Origin: Candidatus Formimonas warabiya
Lineage (GTDB): Bacteria > Bacillota > Dehalobacteriia > Dehalobacteriales > Dehalobacteriaceae
DNA: 64,000 nt
Assembly: GCF_002777255.1 (NCBI RefSeq)
Contig: NZ_CP017634.1
Coordinates: 6,026,903 to 6,090,902 of the forward strand
Direction: 5' to 3'
In this document: positions 25,288-34,277 of the stretch, in pieces
How the letters are laid out: every line of letters begins with the position of its first letter
How positions within the stretch are numbered: the first letter of the stretch is position 1
Translations under genes and position numbers: made by a program
The notes under the pieces: generated by a model
The model's database searches: none
Told to the model about the DNA's origin: nothing
Seen by the model: only the letters and a program-made list of their open reading frames with translations

Positions 25288-25473
25288 ATGATGCCGGAAA
25301 ATTTAAAAAAAAGATTGAAGAATAAATACTTCTGGCTGGCGGCAGCAGGTTTTGCCTATCAAATTCTTAACAGATACGGGTATGCTCCGGAACTGGGTAC
25401 CTGGCAGGCGGGAATAGATTTAATCAGTTATTTGGCCATAGGATCCGGAATTTACAGTACTTTTGAAGGGTAA
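25288..25473 (+). CDS. Phi-LC3-family phage holin
   Basis: 61 aa from ATG 25288 (second ATG at 25291), with GAGGAGGG just upstream. LKKRLKNKYFWLAAAGFAYQILNRYGY and LISYLAIGSGIYSTFEG match the small two-helix holins of the phi-LC3 family (N-terminal R-L-K-N-K-x-F-W-L motif). Holins open the membrane so that the particle can be released. No endolysin gene follows directly; the nearest wall hydrolase is the transglycosylase at 27736. Confidence 0.78.
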   Translation: MMPENLKKRLKNKYFWLAAAGFAYQILNRYGYAPELGTWQAGIDLISYLAIGSGIYSTFEG

Positions 25474-25487
25474 CATTTTTAAAAAAC

Positions 25488-25526
25488 AAAAGGTGGCTGG
25501 TCTGGTTAAGACAAGCCACCTTTTTA
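25488..25526. terminator. Intrinsic terminator at the end of the tail locus
   Basis: AAAAGGTGGCT (near 25488-25498) pairs with AGCCACCTTTTT (25514-25525), with an inner GTCT/AGAC step; T run on the plus strand and A/T run on the other, so it can serve both convergent units. Confidence 0.8.
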
Positions 25527-25548
25527 CAACTTAACATCATTTCAAATT

Positions 25549-25827
25549 TTAGAGAGAGTATTCCCAGGGCAGCAAGCTGAGCCTTTTCCTCCCTAAATCA
25601 GTAATTTTATAATATTGCACCAGTTTCCCCGTCTCATCTAATGCTGGATCAGCGTCTTCCAGCAAACAGTTTGCCCGAAAAGAATGCAAATGGTTCTTGA
25701 TAATGGAGGTGTTGCATTGTTGTTCACTGCCGTATTCTTTTTTGATCCTGCTAAAAACATCTGAGTCTGAAATGGTTTCGCCCTGCGCAAAAAAAGTAAG
25801 GATCCGAAATTTCATAGGAAGTTTCAT
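25549..25827 (-). CDS. Small winged-helix-like protein, function unknown
   Basis: 92 aa. MKLPMKFRILTFFAQGETISDSDVFSRIKKEYGSEQQCNTSIIKNHLHSFRANCLLEDAD... YKITDLGRKRLSLLPW has the spacing of a winged helix: helix, turn, recognition helix, then the YKITDLGRKRL wing seen in PadR-like and phage regulators. AAGGAGATGATCAA gives a clear start at ATG 25827. No ligand domain. It is a single gene next to the tail locus and could be a local regulator; I do not assign a family. Confidence 0.6.
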   Translation of the reverse strand: MKLPMKFRILTFFAQGETISDSDVFSRIKKEYGSEQQCNTSIIKNHLHSFRANCLLEDADPALDETGKLVQYYKITDLGRKRLSLLPWEYSL

Positions 25828-25945
25828 TTGATCATCTCCTTAAATTTTTAATTATTTTATAAAAGCAAATTCTGTGCCACTCTTGCATAAAACCCCAAAA
25901 GCCTTGTGAGCACGGACTTTGAAGGGTGTAACCTTTTGAAAAGCA

Positions 25946-25997
25946 TAAAAAAACAGCCTGTTAACTGAAAAATTATTTTACGGTTAACAGGCTGTTT
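25946..25997 (-). terminator. Intrinsic terminator of the sigma54 activator gene
   Basis: AAACAGCCTGTTAAC (25951-25965) pairs with GTTAACAGGCTGTTT (25983-25997), loop about 17 bases; on the minus strand the stem is followed by a T7 run. Confidence 0.8.
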
Positions 25998-26056
25998 CAA
26001 TGAAATAACCTGTAATTATTTTTTTCATGAAAAATTTGTTTACAGTTGAATTCCTT

Positions 26057-27520
26057 TTATAAGGATATATTGCCGGAAATACCCAAGGCTTTCAGTTTAT
26101 AATGCAGGTTTTGCCTGGAAATGCCTAGTTCTTGCGCTGTTTTCGTAATATTTCCTTTGTTTTGTGTGAGAGCCGTTTTGATTAACTGTTTTTCCGTTTC
26201 CAGCAAAGTGTTTTGTAGGGTACCTTTGAGGGTGAGGGTGCTCGGAACCTCTTTTTTAGGAAACAGCCTTTCCCTGAAATATTCCGGCAAATGATGCAGT
26301 CCGAGGATCCTGTCCTCATTTTGCACGAAATTCATCGCCCCTTCGATAAAGTTCTCTAATTCCCGGACATTGCCCGGCCAGTGGTATTGTTCAAAAAAAT
26401 GAAGCAGTTCCGCAGAAATGTCATTAATGAATAAGCCGAATTGTACACTGTATTTTTTGATGAAATACCTGGCCAGGATTCTGATATCTTCATTTCTGTC
26501 CCGGAGAGGAGGAATATTGATGGTGACGGTTGCCAGCCGGAAATATAAGTCGGAACGAAGGATCTGCTCTTTCACCGCAGTAACAGGATCGATATTTGTA
26601 GCGCTGATTATCCTGCACTCAAGCGGTATCTCGGTTTTGCTTCCCAACCTTCGGACCGATTTGTCCTGCAGGACTCTTAACAGTTTGCCCTGAAGAGAAA
26701 ATGACATGGAATTAATTTCATCCAAAAAAACGGTCCCATCTTCTGCCTGCTCAAATAGACCGGGGATATCCGTAGCACCGGTAAAAGCGCCTTTAACCGT
26801 TCCAAAGAGTACGCTTTCCAAAAGTGTATCTGGAATAGCGGCACAATTAATGGGAATAAAGGGTCCTTTAGAATGGAGGCTGGCATTATGGATCCCTTGC
26901 GCAAACAGCTCTTTTCCAGTTCCCGTTTCTCCTACAATCAGGACAGGGGAGTTGCGGCTAGCGATCCTGCGCGCTTCTATCACGATCCGGTTTAATTTGC
27001 TGTTGATTCCTATCACATCGTCGAGAAGATAGGGTGCCCTGGTTTGCTGATCTTTTTCTTCCCGGATAAATTTTTTTTGCATCTCTAAGGTAAGGGCGAT
27101 AAAATCCCCAATCTGGTTCATATTGCGAAATATCACGTAAACGGCGGCGATTTCCCCCTGGTAATAGAAGGGAAAGGCACTAAAAATCATATTAATTTTT
27201 CTGCCGTCATTTAAGTTATACCAATAGGGTTGCTCAATCATGGGTTTGCCTGTTTGAAGGATCTTCTTTGTTACTTCCGCCGAAAAGTAGTAAGGCTGGG
27301 CATACACATCATCCTCTTTTTTCCCTAAAATATCCTTTCTCTTTAGCCCCTCCATTTTTTCCGATTCCGTATTATACAAAATAATTTCATCTTTTTCGTT
27401 TACCACAAAGATGGATTCGTGAATGGCATCAAGAATGGTTCTCAACAATTGATTCTCTTTCTTAAGTGTGTCATTTCCCCGCTCGAGCTCTTCCATGCGG
27501 ATATGATCTGCTCTTTCCAT
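26057..27520 (-). CDS. Sigma54-dependent transcriptional activator with PAS sensor
   Basis: 487 aa from ATG 27520, behind GGAGG; the frame reaches 27547 but without such a site. N-terminal coiled coil, PAS domain at about 30-150 (ILDAIHESIFVVNEKDEIILYNTESEKMEGLKRKDILGK), AAA+ domain from about 165: IVGETGTGKELFAQGIHNAS (Walker A), GAFTGATD (sigma54 contact), GTVFLDEINSM (Walker B), RDLYFRL-like block; C-terminal Fis-type HTH ITKTAQELGISRQNLHYKLKALGI. RocR/BkdR-like architecture. It responds to a metabolite bound by PAS and opens -24/-12 promoters; I found no clear -24/-12 element in the window, so its target may lie elsewhere. Confidence 0.9.
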   Translation of the reverse strand: MERADHIRMEELERGNDTLKKENQLLRTILDAIHESIFVVNEKDEIILYNTESEKMEGLKRKDILGKKEDDVYAQPYYFSAEVTKKILQTGKPMIEQPYWYNLNDGRKINMIFSAFPFYYQGEIAAVYVIFRNMNQIGDFIALTLEMQKKFIREEKDQQTRAPYLLDDVIGINSKLNRIVIEARRIASRNSPVLIVGETGTGKELFAQGIHNASLHSKGPFIPINCAAIPDTLLESVLFGTVKGAFTGATDIPGLFEQAEDGTVFLDEINSMSFSLQGKLLRVLQDKSVRRLGSKTEIPLECRIISATNIDPVTAVKEQILRSDLYFRLATVTINIPPLRDRNEDIRILARYFIKKYSVQFGLFINDISAELLHFFEQYHWPGNVRELENFIEGAMNFVQNEDRILGLHHLPEYFRERLFPKKEVPSTLTLKGTLQNTLLETEKQLIKTALTQNKGNITKTAQELGISRQNLHYKLKALGISGNISL

Positions 27521-27735
27521 AAAAATGCCTCCGTAAAACAGGTTCATCTTTTATTAATATTCTCTTGTTTTCCCCTACCTCCTGCTCCATGAAATTTTTC
27601 CCGATCAAGGTAAAGAAATTAAAAAAGTGTCATAAATGCATATTCAGGTATTTTCTGTAGAAATTTAGGCAGGAAAATGTAAATATTTGTGGAAAATGTA
27701 ATTTATTAAACTGCTGTAAAAGGAGAACGTCAGCC

Positions 27736-28410
27736 ATGCATGTCAACCCTACAGGGTCTATAGAAACCCATGATGTCCAGAAAGTACAAAAAAATATATC
27801 TGAAGGAAAGGCATTTCATCAGACCCTGGGTCCACTGGTTGACGGGAGTGATACCAGGTTTGACTCTTTATTTCTTCAAGCAGGGGAACAGTGGAACGTG
27901 CCTCCCCGACTATTGAAAGCCATGGCCAGAGCCGAATCCAATTTTAATCCTCGGGCCGTGTCCCATGCGGGAGCCCAGGGTATGATGCAGTTGATGCCGG
28001 AGACCGGCCGTTCGTTAGGGGTTCGGGATCCCTTCGACCCGGAGGAAAACATTGGTGCAGCAGCTAAATATATGCGCTCTCTTCTGGATCGCTATGACGG
28101 AGATGTTAAGCTGGCGCTGGCGGCGTATAACGCCGGTCCTGGAAATGTGGAGAAATATCAAGGGATTCCCCCTTTCAAGGAAACGCAAAAATATGTAGCG
28201 AAGATATTAGGCAGCTTAGACGGGGATAGGGTACAGATGAGGAACGACTCTGCCCCTGATTCCATGCGGCCGGACCTGGCCCAGGAAGCATTTGGGGATA
28301 AAATGAAAGCGGTAGGGATTGTATCACCGGAATTATTAAAATTTTGGGTAGACCTGAAGCTGATGAGGGCCGTATTAAGCGCCGAAGAGAAAAGGAATCA
28401 GGAAGTATAG
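27736..28410 (+). CDS. Soluble lytic transglycosylase (SLT domain)
   Basis: 224 aa. Catalytic-domain motifs: PRLLKAMARAESNFNPRAVS with the catalytic Glu at about 67, GAQGMMQLMPETGRSLGV, ENIGAAAKYMRSLL and LALAAYNAGPGNVEKYQGIP, the full SLT (PF01464) set. It cleaves peptidoglycan to 1,6-anhydro products. No clear signal peptide, so export is unclear. AAGGAG lies before ATG 27736. Directly upstream of a chemoreceptor, which suggests co-transcription; it may serve flagellar/receptor placement or act as lysis factor for the nearby tail locus. Confidence 0.87.
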   Translation: MHVNPTGSIETHDVQKVQKNISEGKAFHQTLGPLVDGSDTRFDSLFLQAGEQWNVPPRLLKAMARAESNFNPRAVSHAGAQGMMQLMPETGRSLGVRDPFDPEENIGAAAKYMRSLLDRYDGDVKLALAAYNAGPGNVEKYQGIPPFKETQKYVAKILGSLDGDRVQMRNDSAPDSMRPDLAQEAFGDKMKAVGIVSPELLKFWVDLKLMRAVLSAEEKRNQEV

Positions 28411-28443
28411 TGGGTTTTGGATCGAAGGGAGGACGAAAATAAC

Positions 28444-30342
28444 ATGGTTCACTTAAGAAATTTTTTTCGGATCTCGCAAAGTATCAAAACGAAACTCATG
28501 GTATTGATTTTTTTCTTATTATTATTTGTTTGTCTGGGATTGGGACTGATATCCTATCTTCAATCTTCTAAGGCCTTAGTTGATAACATTTACGAGGCCC
28601 TGAGAGGAAAGGCGGATGATGCCAGCAAGCTAGTCGCAAACAAGGTTCAAAGGGATTTAGCCGTTTTAGAGGGTGTCACTCAAATGGAAGCTGTAAAAAC
28701 AATGGATTTTTCTAAACTGGCTGTGCTGCTGAAGGACCAGGAAAAGCGCCTGGGATATGCCTCTATGGGTGTAGCCGCACTAGATGGCATCCTCCGCATG
28801 AGCGATGGGAATATTAGCAATATTTCTGATCAGGAGTGTTTTTTGAAGGCTGTAGCAGGCCAGGAAACGGTTACGGACCCTGTGATGAGCGACCATACCA
28901 GCGCTCTTGTGGTCATGGAAGCAGTACCTATCTTTGGTGAGGACAAAAATGTGCGCGGCGTTTTAGTAGCGGAGCTAAGTGCTACCCATTTAAATTCCAT
29001 TACTTCCGAGATCCGATACGGGAAGAACGGTTACGCATATATGATTAATAAGGAGGGCACAACCGTTGCGCACCCCGATTATAATCTGGTGCTGAACCGG
29101 GAAAATCGCATTAAAAACGGAAAGGATCCGGAGCTTGCAAAGCTGATCGATTTGGAAAAACGGATGATTAAGGGTGAGAAAAGTGCAGGCGAATACAGGT
29201 ACAAAGGGATCGAAAAATACATGGCTTTTTCACCGGTGCCCAATACCGGTTGGTTTGTGGCTGTTACGGTGCCTAAAAGCGACGTTATGGCCCGGGTAGA
29301 CCAATTATTTTTTCAAATTTGCCTTCTCATGGCAATATTTTTAATTATTTCCCTTGTGATCAGCGCTTTTATTGGGAAGAGTATTGCTCGCCCCATTAGT
29401 TTGGCGGCGGCCCATGCCAGTATTGTGGCCCAAGGAGATTTGAGTCAGGATGTGCCTCGGGAATTTTTGGCGCGCAAAGATGAAATAGGCATATTGGCCC
29501 ATTCCTTTCATCAGCTTAACCTGAATTTGTCCCAGTTGGTGAACCAAATTCAGGATAGTGCGGAAAACTTGGCGGCCACGGCGCAACAACTGTCCGCCAG
29601 CACCCAGCAGATTTCTGCCGGGGCCCAGGAACAATCCGGCCAACTCCAGCAGGTAACCCACTCCAGCCACAAACTTGCCACAGCAAATAATAAAGTGGTG
29701 GATCGTGCTGAAGCGGCTGTTTCCGTGGCCGATAAAGTAAAAGATACGGCTAAAAACGGGGAAACCGTGGTATTAGGCGTAGACCAGGGGATGCAATCCA
29801 TAACGGAAAATATGCAGAAGCTGAATGAAAGTACACAAAAGATCAGTGAGATTATTGCCGTAATTGATGAGATTGCCGATCAGACCAATTTGCTTGCTTT
29901 GAATGCCGCGATTGAGGCAGCCCGGGCCGGGGAACACGGACGGGGATTTGCCGTGGTGGCCGATGAAGTGCGAAAATTGGCTGAGCGATCCGGCAGTGCC
30001 ACAAAAGAAATTTCCCAGATTATTGCCATGATCAAAGGAGATACCAAGTATGCGGTAGAGGCCGTCCGCCAGGGGGGTAGCATGACGGGGGAAGCAAAGC
30101 AAGCCTTTGGGGCAATTTCTGATTTGGCAAATGAAAACGCAGATACGGTTCAGGAAATTGTGGGTGTAGCGAAAGAAGCCTTAGGGAGTACCGATGAAGT
30201 AGCCCATGCGGCGGAAAACATGTCCGCAGTGGTTGAGGAATCCGCCGCTGGTGTACAGAAAATTGCTGCCTCGGCGGAAGAAATGGCAGCTATGGGGGAA
30301 AAGCTTTTATCCATGCTCCATCAGTTCAAAGTAAAAAAGTAG
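28444..30342 (+). CDS. Methyl-accepting chemotaxis protein (paralogue of the one at 10652)
   Basis: 632 aa from ATG 28444 (GGGAGG 12 bases upstream). Same order as chemoreceptor 1: membrane helix MVLIFFLLLFVCLGLGLISYL, Cache-like sensor (GKNGYAYMINKEGTTVAHPDYNLV), second membrane helix, HAMP, and the tip EIADQTNLLALNAAIEAARAGEHGRGFAVVADEV. The whole protein aligns with the first receptor without large gaps; only the N-terminal 30-residue extension is missing. The ligand-binding part has changed more than the signalling part, so the two may sense different ligands. Confidence 0.92.
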   Translation: MVHLRNFFRISQSIKTKLMVLIFFLLLFVCLGLGLISYLQSSKALVDNIYEALRGKADDASKLVANKVQRDLAVLEGVTQMEAVKTMDFSKLAVLLKDQEKRLGYASMGVAALDGILRMSDGNISNISDQECFLKAVAGQETVTDPVMSDHTSALVVMEAVPIFGEDKNVRGVLVAELSATHLNSITSEIRYGKNGYAYMINKEGTTVAHPDYNLVLNRENRIKNGKDPELAKLIDLEKRMIKGEKSAGEYRYKGIEKYMAFSPVPNTGWFVAVTVPKSDVMARVDQLFFQICLLMAIFLIISLVISAFIGKSIARPISLAAAHASIVAQGDLSQDVPREFLARKDEIGILAHSFHQLNLNLSQLVNQIQDSAENLAATAQQLSASTQQISAGAQEQSGQLQQVTHSSHKLATANNKVVDRAEAAVSVADKVKDTAKNGETVVLGVDQGMQSITENMQKLNESTQKISEIIAVIDEIADQTNLLALNAAIEAARAGEHGRGFAVVADEVRKLAERSGSATKEISQIIAMIKGDTKYAVEAVRQGGSMTGEAKQAFGAISDLANENADTVQEIVGVAKEALGSTDEVAHAAENMSAVVEESAAGVQKIAASAEEMAAMGEKLLSMLHQFKVKK

Positions 30343-30918
30343 GGAGCGAACCGGTATTTTTAATCAGGGCATAGATCAAAGACAAAGGGGCTGTCTGCAC
30401 AGCCCTTTTACTTTACCAGAAAGTTTTTGGAATCAGGCAGGTATCGGCAAGTAAGGTGATGTTGATGAATTGGTTTACCCGGTAACCGGTAACGGATACC
30501 CGGATCCCGAAAAGCCCTTTGGGCTTTTTTAAGTTATAAGTGACTGATTTTAAGTCTGAGCCGACTCGACTGATGGAGGGAATATACGATCACATCTTGT
30601 CGAAGAAAGAGATAATCAGACCTGGAATTCGTGCAATTCCTTTCACGCCGGTCATTTGCAATTTTGATTTTTTTTCTTGCAAAGGGACCAATTCCGGCAT
30701 GAAAATTGCTTAATAATATTCTAGATTTTTAGGAGACATTGAAGCAATGTGATCTGTTGAAAAATGAGCCCAAGGCTTAATTACTCAGTTTAATATTGGA
30801 GCACAAGGGAGGCGGATAGAGAAGTAATACAGGTTGCTGACGGATGATCTATTCTTTAAGTTTTTTGCCGTAGGATTAAGCAGGGTCAAAAATTTGCATA
30901 AGAAATGGAGAGGAAATC
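30343..30918 (+). other. Non-coding region with two terminators and a shared repeat
   Basis: About 575 bases. Terminator 1 at 30384-30410 (GGGGCTGT/ACAGCCC with T tail) ends the chemoreceptor gene. Terminator 2 at 30509-30530 (AAAAGCCC/GGGCTTTTTT) lies in a 29-bp block, 30501-30529, that recurs identically at 61333-61361. A long imperfect hairpin lies at about 30635-30712 (TTTGCAA/TTGCAAA core). No convincing promoter or riboswitch class was recognised for the next gene. Confidence 0.6.
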
Positions 30919-31878
30919 ATGGAGAACAAAATTGTCGTAGATTCTTCCGTAAGTTTGGAGCATATTGGAAGCATATTTGAAATTCTCAGCAAGGTTCCGG
31001 AATTTGCGGAAAAGAATGCCCAGGTTACTGGGATTGAAGTATTGCCCGGTGGATTAACAAATTACAACTTTAAGGTTACTGTTGATGGGGTAACTTATGC
31101 GGTGCGTGTCGCCGGCCCTGGCACCAACGAATATCTGGATCGTCCGGCCGAAAAATACAACGCCCAGATTATGTCCGATATCGGTATCAACGCCCCAATC
31201 ATTTACTATGATGAAGTATACGGCCACCAGGTTTGCAAATATATTGACGACTGTAAGACTCTGCACATCCCTGATTTTAAAGAAAATGCCGAATACCTTT
31301 CCAAGGCAGCGAAAGTGTTTAGAAAATACCATACTTGCGGCAGATCATTTAAAGCGGATTTCAATCCTTTAAAAGAAACCTATGTTTATATTAACTATCT
31401 CAAGGAAAAGAATTTTGCGGTCTATGAAGGCGCAGACAAGATGTTGGAAAAGGTGGAAGAGATTAAAGCGGCCTTCGACAAATATCCCCAAGAATTGGCT
31501 CCTTGCCATAACGATCCTCTCTGCGAAAACTGGCTGGACGATAACAAAGGGTTCTATCTGATCGACTGGGAATATGCGGGAAACAATCAGCCCATGTTCG
31601 ATTTGGGCGCCCTGGCTATTGAAGCTGAGTTAAGCCCGGACCAAGAAAGGTTCTTATTAAAAGAGTACTTTGGCAGAGACATTACCGAGAAAGAATACGG
31701 GCTTTTAATTATTAATCGCTTCCTCTGTGACGCTCTCTGGACTTATTGGGCAGTTCTGCAGATTGCTACGGGAAAATCCCATGACGATTACTGGCCTTAT
31801 GGATTAAACAGGTTCAACAGGGCTATGGAACTGGTTCATAACGGAGCTTTGGGCAAAGCACTTGCGGAATTTAAATAA
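30919..31878 (+). CDS. Aminoglycoside/choline kinase-family phosphotransferase
   Basis: 319 aa. EVLPGGLTNYNFKVTVDGVTYAVRVAG is the nucleotide-binding lobe; ELAPCHNDPLCENWLDDNKGFYLIDWEYAGNNQPMFDLG gives the catalytic HNDP loop and the DWEYAG metal-binding motif of choline/ethanolamine kinases (LicA/CotS-like). It transfers phosphate from ATP to an alcohol or amino alcohol. GGAGAGG precedes ATG 30919. It has its own terminator, so it is a single-gene unit; true substrate is inferred only. Confidence 0.85.
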   Translation: MENKIVVDSSVSLEHIGSIFEILSKVPEFAEKNAQVTGIEVLPGGLTNYNFKVTVDGVTYAVRVAGPGTNEYLDRPAEKYNAQIMSDIGINAPIIYYDEVYGHQVCKYIDDCKTLHIPDFKENAEYLSKAAKVFRKYHTCGRSFKADFNPLKETYVYINYLKEKNFAVYEGADKMLEKVEEIKAAFDKYPQELAPCHNDPLCENWLDDNKGFYLIDWEYAGNNQPMFDLGALAIEAELSPDQERFLLKEYFGRDITEKEYGLLIINRFLCDALWTYWAVLQIATGKSHDDYWPYGLNRFNRAMELVHNGALGKALAEFK

Positions 31879-31969
31879 TCGGGTTTGCCCCAAGGACTTT
31901 GGTAAGCAATGTTTTTTATGGGCTGAATTTTGCATTGCTGATACAGAAGTGAATAGCTTTTAAAAATGT

Positions 31970-31997
31970 AGTCCGGATTCGTCCGGACTGTTTTTTT
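31970..31997 (+). terminator. Intrinsic terminator with TTCG tetraloop
   Basis: AGTCCGGA (31970-31977), loop TTCG, TCCGGACT (31982-31989), then T7 at 31991-31997. Confidence 0.88.
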
Positions 31998-32028
31998 ATT
32001 GCTCTGGCAAAAGAAATGATGCCGCACA

Positions 32029-32502
32029 TTAGACAGAGCGAAACCGATAGCGCATTTCGCCCTCCACCGGCTGAAACCCAAATTTACTGTAGAGTCTTTT
32101 GCCTTCTTCGGTAGCAGTAAGAGTTACTCTTAGATAACCGAGGCTTTGGGTATGAGACATGATTTTTTCCAATAATTTGAATCCGACACCTTTTTGACGA
32201 TACGCCGGTAAAATATACATGCCTGTTAATACGGCAGATCTACCTGTGGGATTGTGAGGGGTTGGACAATCGTAATAACAAGAAACAACGGCTGTTCCAA
32301 CAGCTGTTTCATCATCTAGGGCAATAAAGCTGTAGCAAGAGCCATTTGGAAAATTCGATGCATAATAGTTTCTCAATGCATTCTCAAATTCATCCCAATC
32401 ATAATACCCCGCGGTATGCGCATACTCTTTATGCAGCCGCATGGTTAAGGCAGTAATGTTATTGATATCATCTGTACCGGCTTGTTTTATCAAAACATTC
32501 AT
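32029..32502 (-). CDS. GNAT-family N-acetyltransferase
   Basis: 157 aa. MNVLIKQAGTDDINNITALTMRLHKEYAHT at the start, VLTGMYILPAYRQKGVGFKLLEKIM (Q/R-x-x-G-V-G acetyl-CoA loop) at about 92-115 and KRLYSKFGFQPVEGEMRYRF at the end define the fold. AGGAGAAGAAAA lies before ATG 32502. Stand-alone gene, convergent with the kinase. Substrate unknown. Confidence 0.85.
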   Translation of the reverse strand: MNVLIKQAGTDDINNITALTMRLHKEYAHTAGYYDWDEFENALRNYYASNFPNGSCYSFIALDDETAVGTAVVSCYYDCPTPHNPTGRSAVLTGMYILPAYRQKGVGFKLLEKIMSHTQSLGYLRVTLTATEEGKRLYSKFGFQPVEGEMRYRFRSV

Positions 32503-32700
32503 TTTTCTTCTCCTATTCGTTTCCCTGTATGATCTGGCTCCAACTTCAGAAAGGGCAGATTCTCTTTTCTTTTCCTATAAGATATCATATTTATATTTCT
32601 TTTTTAAAGGAATTTCGCCATGAGCAGGGAATAAAATACAAGCCTTGGTACCAAAATACCCAAGTCCATGAAATATTCATAAAAAATTTTTAAAATAGTA

Positions 32701-32730
32701 TTGACAAAGGTTCGTAAAAAGAGGTATATA
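32701..32730 (+). promoter_or_regulatory. Promoter of the Rrf2 regulator and sulfur operon
   Basis: TTGACA (32701-32706), 18-bp spacer, TATATA (32725-32730), about 66 bases before the GTG start. The AT-rich stretch after it (TATAAATATAATAGAGTTACTA) may hold the regulator's own site. Confidence 0.6.
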
Positions 32731-32796
32731 TTGTGTATAAATATAATAGAGTTACTAGGGATTGATGCTTTCTCTTGGCGATTGTGAGGTGAAAAA

Positions 32797-33228
32797 GTGA
32801 ACATATCCACAAAAGGCCGCTATGGGTTAAGAGCTATTTTAGATATGGCGATTAACCAGGAAAATCAGCCCATTTCCTTGAACAGCATTGCTGAACGGCA
32901 AGGCTTGTCCGAAGGTTATTTGGAACAATTAATGATCCCTTTGAAAAGGGCGGGATTGGTCAGAAGCGTTCGAGGCGCTCAAGGTGGGTATATTTTGGTA
33001 AAGCATCCTAAAGACATCACCGTTGGTGATGTGGTTCGGGCGCTGGAGGGGCCCATCGCTCCGGTAGCATGTGTCAGTGAACACTATCCCGAAGAATGTG
33101 AACGGGCCGACTCTTGCGTGACGAGAGTTGTTTGGGAGAAAGTGAGAGACTCGATGGCAGAGGCCCTGGATTCCTTTACCTTAGAAGACCTGGTAAATGA
33201 ATCACTGAAAATGAGAGCAAAAACATAA
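32797..33228 (+). CDS. Rrf2-family regulator (IscR/CymR-like)
   Basis: 143 aa, GTG start behind GAGGTG. MNISTKGRYGLRAILDMA is the hallmark N-terminus; the winged helix (NSIAERQGLSEGYLEQLMIPLKRAGLVRSVRGAQGGYILVKHP) follows. Three Cys near residues 90-107 (ACVSEHYPEECERADSC) match the IscR cluster-binding set. It probably senses iron-sulfur or cysteine status and controls the genes that follow (metA, tusA-like, iscS, iscU-like). Whether it is IscR- or CymR-type cannot be fixed from sequence. Confidence 0.9.
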   Translation: MNISTKGRYGLRAILDMAINQENQPISLNSIAERQGLSEGYLEQLMIPLKRAGLVRSVRGAQGGYILVKHPKDITVGDVVRALEGPIAPVACVSEHYPEECERADSCVTRVVWEKVRDSMAEALDSFTLEDLVNESLKMRAKT

Positions 33229-33299
33229 AATCCCAAATTTAACACTAGTCTTACAGAAATGAATGGATATTTAATAGCTGCATGGGAGGAAACATAAAA

Positions 33300-34220
33300 A
33301 TGCCGGTAGTTATTCCAAATGATTTGCCCGCTCGGGACACTTTAACACGGGAACATATATTTTTTATGGATGAAAGCCAAGCTTCACATCAGGATATTCG
33401 CCCTTTGGAAATTGCCATCGTTAATTTGATGCCGACGAAAATTGTTACGGAAACCCAGCTGATTCGACTGTTGGGAAATACCCCGCTGCAAGTAAAGATC
33501 AAACTGATCAGTACCGAAACCTATAAATCGAAAAATACCCCGGAAGAACACCTACTTAGTTTTTACAACAGTCTCAGCGATATTCGGGATCTCACCTTCG
33601 ACGGCATGATTATCACCGGTGCGCCGGTAGAAACAATGAACTTCGAAGAGGTTGATTATTGGGAAGAACTAACCCAGATCATGGAATATTCCAAATCCCA
33701 TGTGACATCAACTTTACACATTTGCTGGGGAGCCCAGGCCGGGCTTTATTACCACTATGGCATACCGAAATACCTGCTGCCGGAAAAAATATTCGGTGTG
33801 TTTCCCCATCGGGTCTGTATCCAGGGAAGCTACTTATTAAGAGGATTTGATGATATTTTTTATGTTCCTCAATCCCGGCATACGGAAGTAAGGCGGGAGG
33901 ACATCGAGAAAGTTCCCGGACTGGAGATTTTAGCGGAGTCGGATCAGGCAGGGGTCTTTCTAGTGGAGGCCAAAGAGGGACGGCAGATTTTTGCCACCGG
34001 TCATGCGGAATATGATCCCCTCACGCTAAAGATGGAATATATGAGGGATGTAAACCTGGGGTTGAAGATTAAAATGCCGGAAAACTATTTTACGGAAAAT
34101 GACTCGAAGGGAGAACCTATCGTAAGGTGGCGGGGGCACGCCAACCTGTTGTATTATAACTGGTTGAATTATGTCTATCAGGCAACCCCCTATGATCTTA
34201 ATGAGATAAAAGGATGGTAA
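33300..34220 (+). CDS. metA: Homoserine O-acyltransferase (probably acetyl)
   Basis: 306 aa from ATG 33300; the in-frame ATG 33282 lies within the SD itself. MPVVIPNDLPARDTLTREHIFFM, the catalytic Cys in LHICWGAQAGLYYHYGIPKY (about 141), the His/Glu in ATGHAEYDPLTL. It activates homoserine for methionine synthesis in the cytoplasm. At the site that decides the acyl donor the sequence reads GAPVETM (Glu, as in acetyl-CoA users) rather than GAPLGLV (Gly, succinyl users), so acetyl-CoA is the likely donor. It lies in a sulfur-related cluster. Confidence 0.92.
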   Translation: MPVVIPNDLPARDTLTREHIFFMDESQASHQDIRPLEIAIVNLMPTKIVTETQLIRLLGNTPLQVKIKLISTETYKSKNTPEEHLLSFYNSLSDIRDLTFDGMIITGAPVETMNFEEVDYWEELTQIMEYSKSHVTSTLHICWGAQAGLYYHYGIPKYLLPEKIFGVFPHRVCIQGSYLLRGFDDIFYVPQSRHTEVRREDIEKVPGLEILAESDQAGVFLVEAKEGRQIFATGHAEYDPLTLKMEYMRDVNLGLKIKMPENYFTENDSKGEPIVRWRGHANLLYYNWLNYVYQATPYDLNEIKGW

Positions 34221-34277
34221 GATAGAGAGGCTGAGCAGACCTGGCTTTTATCATCTATAGAAGGGAGCGATGTAAGC

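Noticed and set aside
26057..30918. -24/-12 promoter for the sigma54 activator
   Set aside because: No TGGCAC-N5-TTGC-like element found in the intergenic regions around it.
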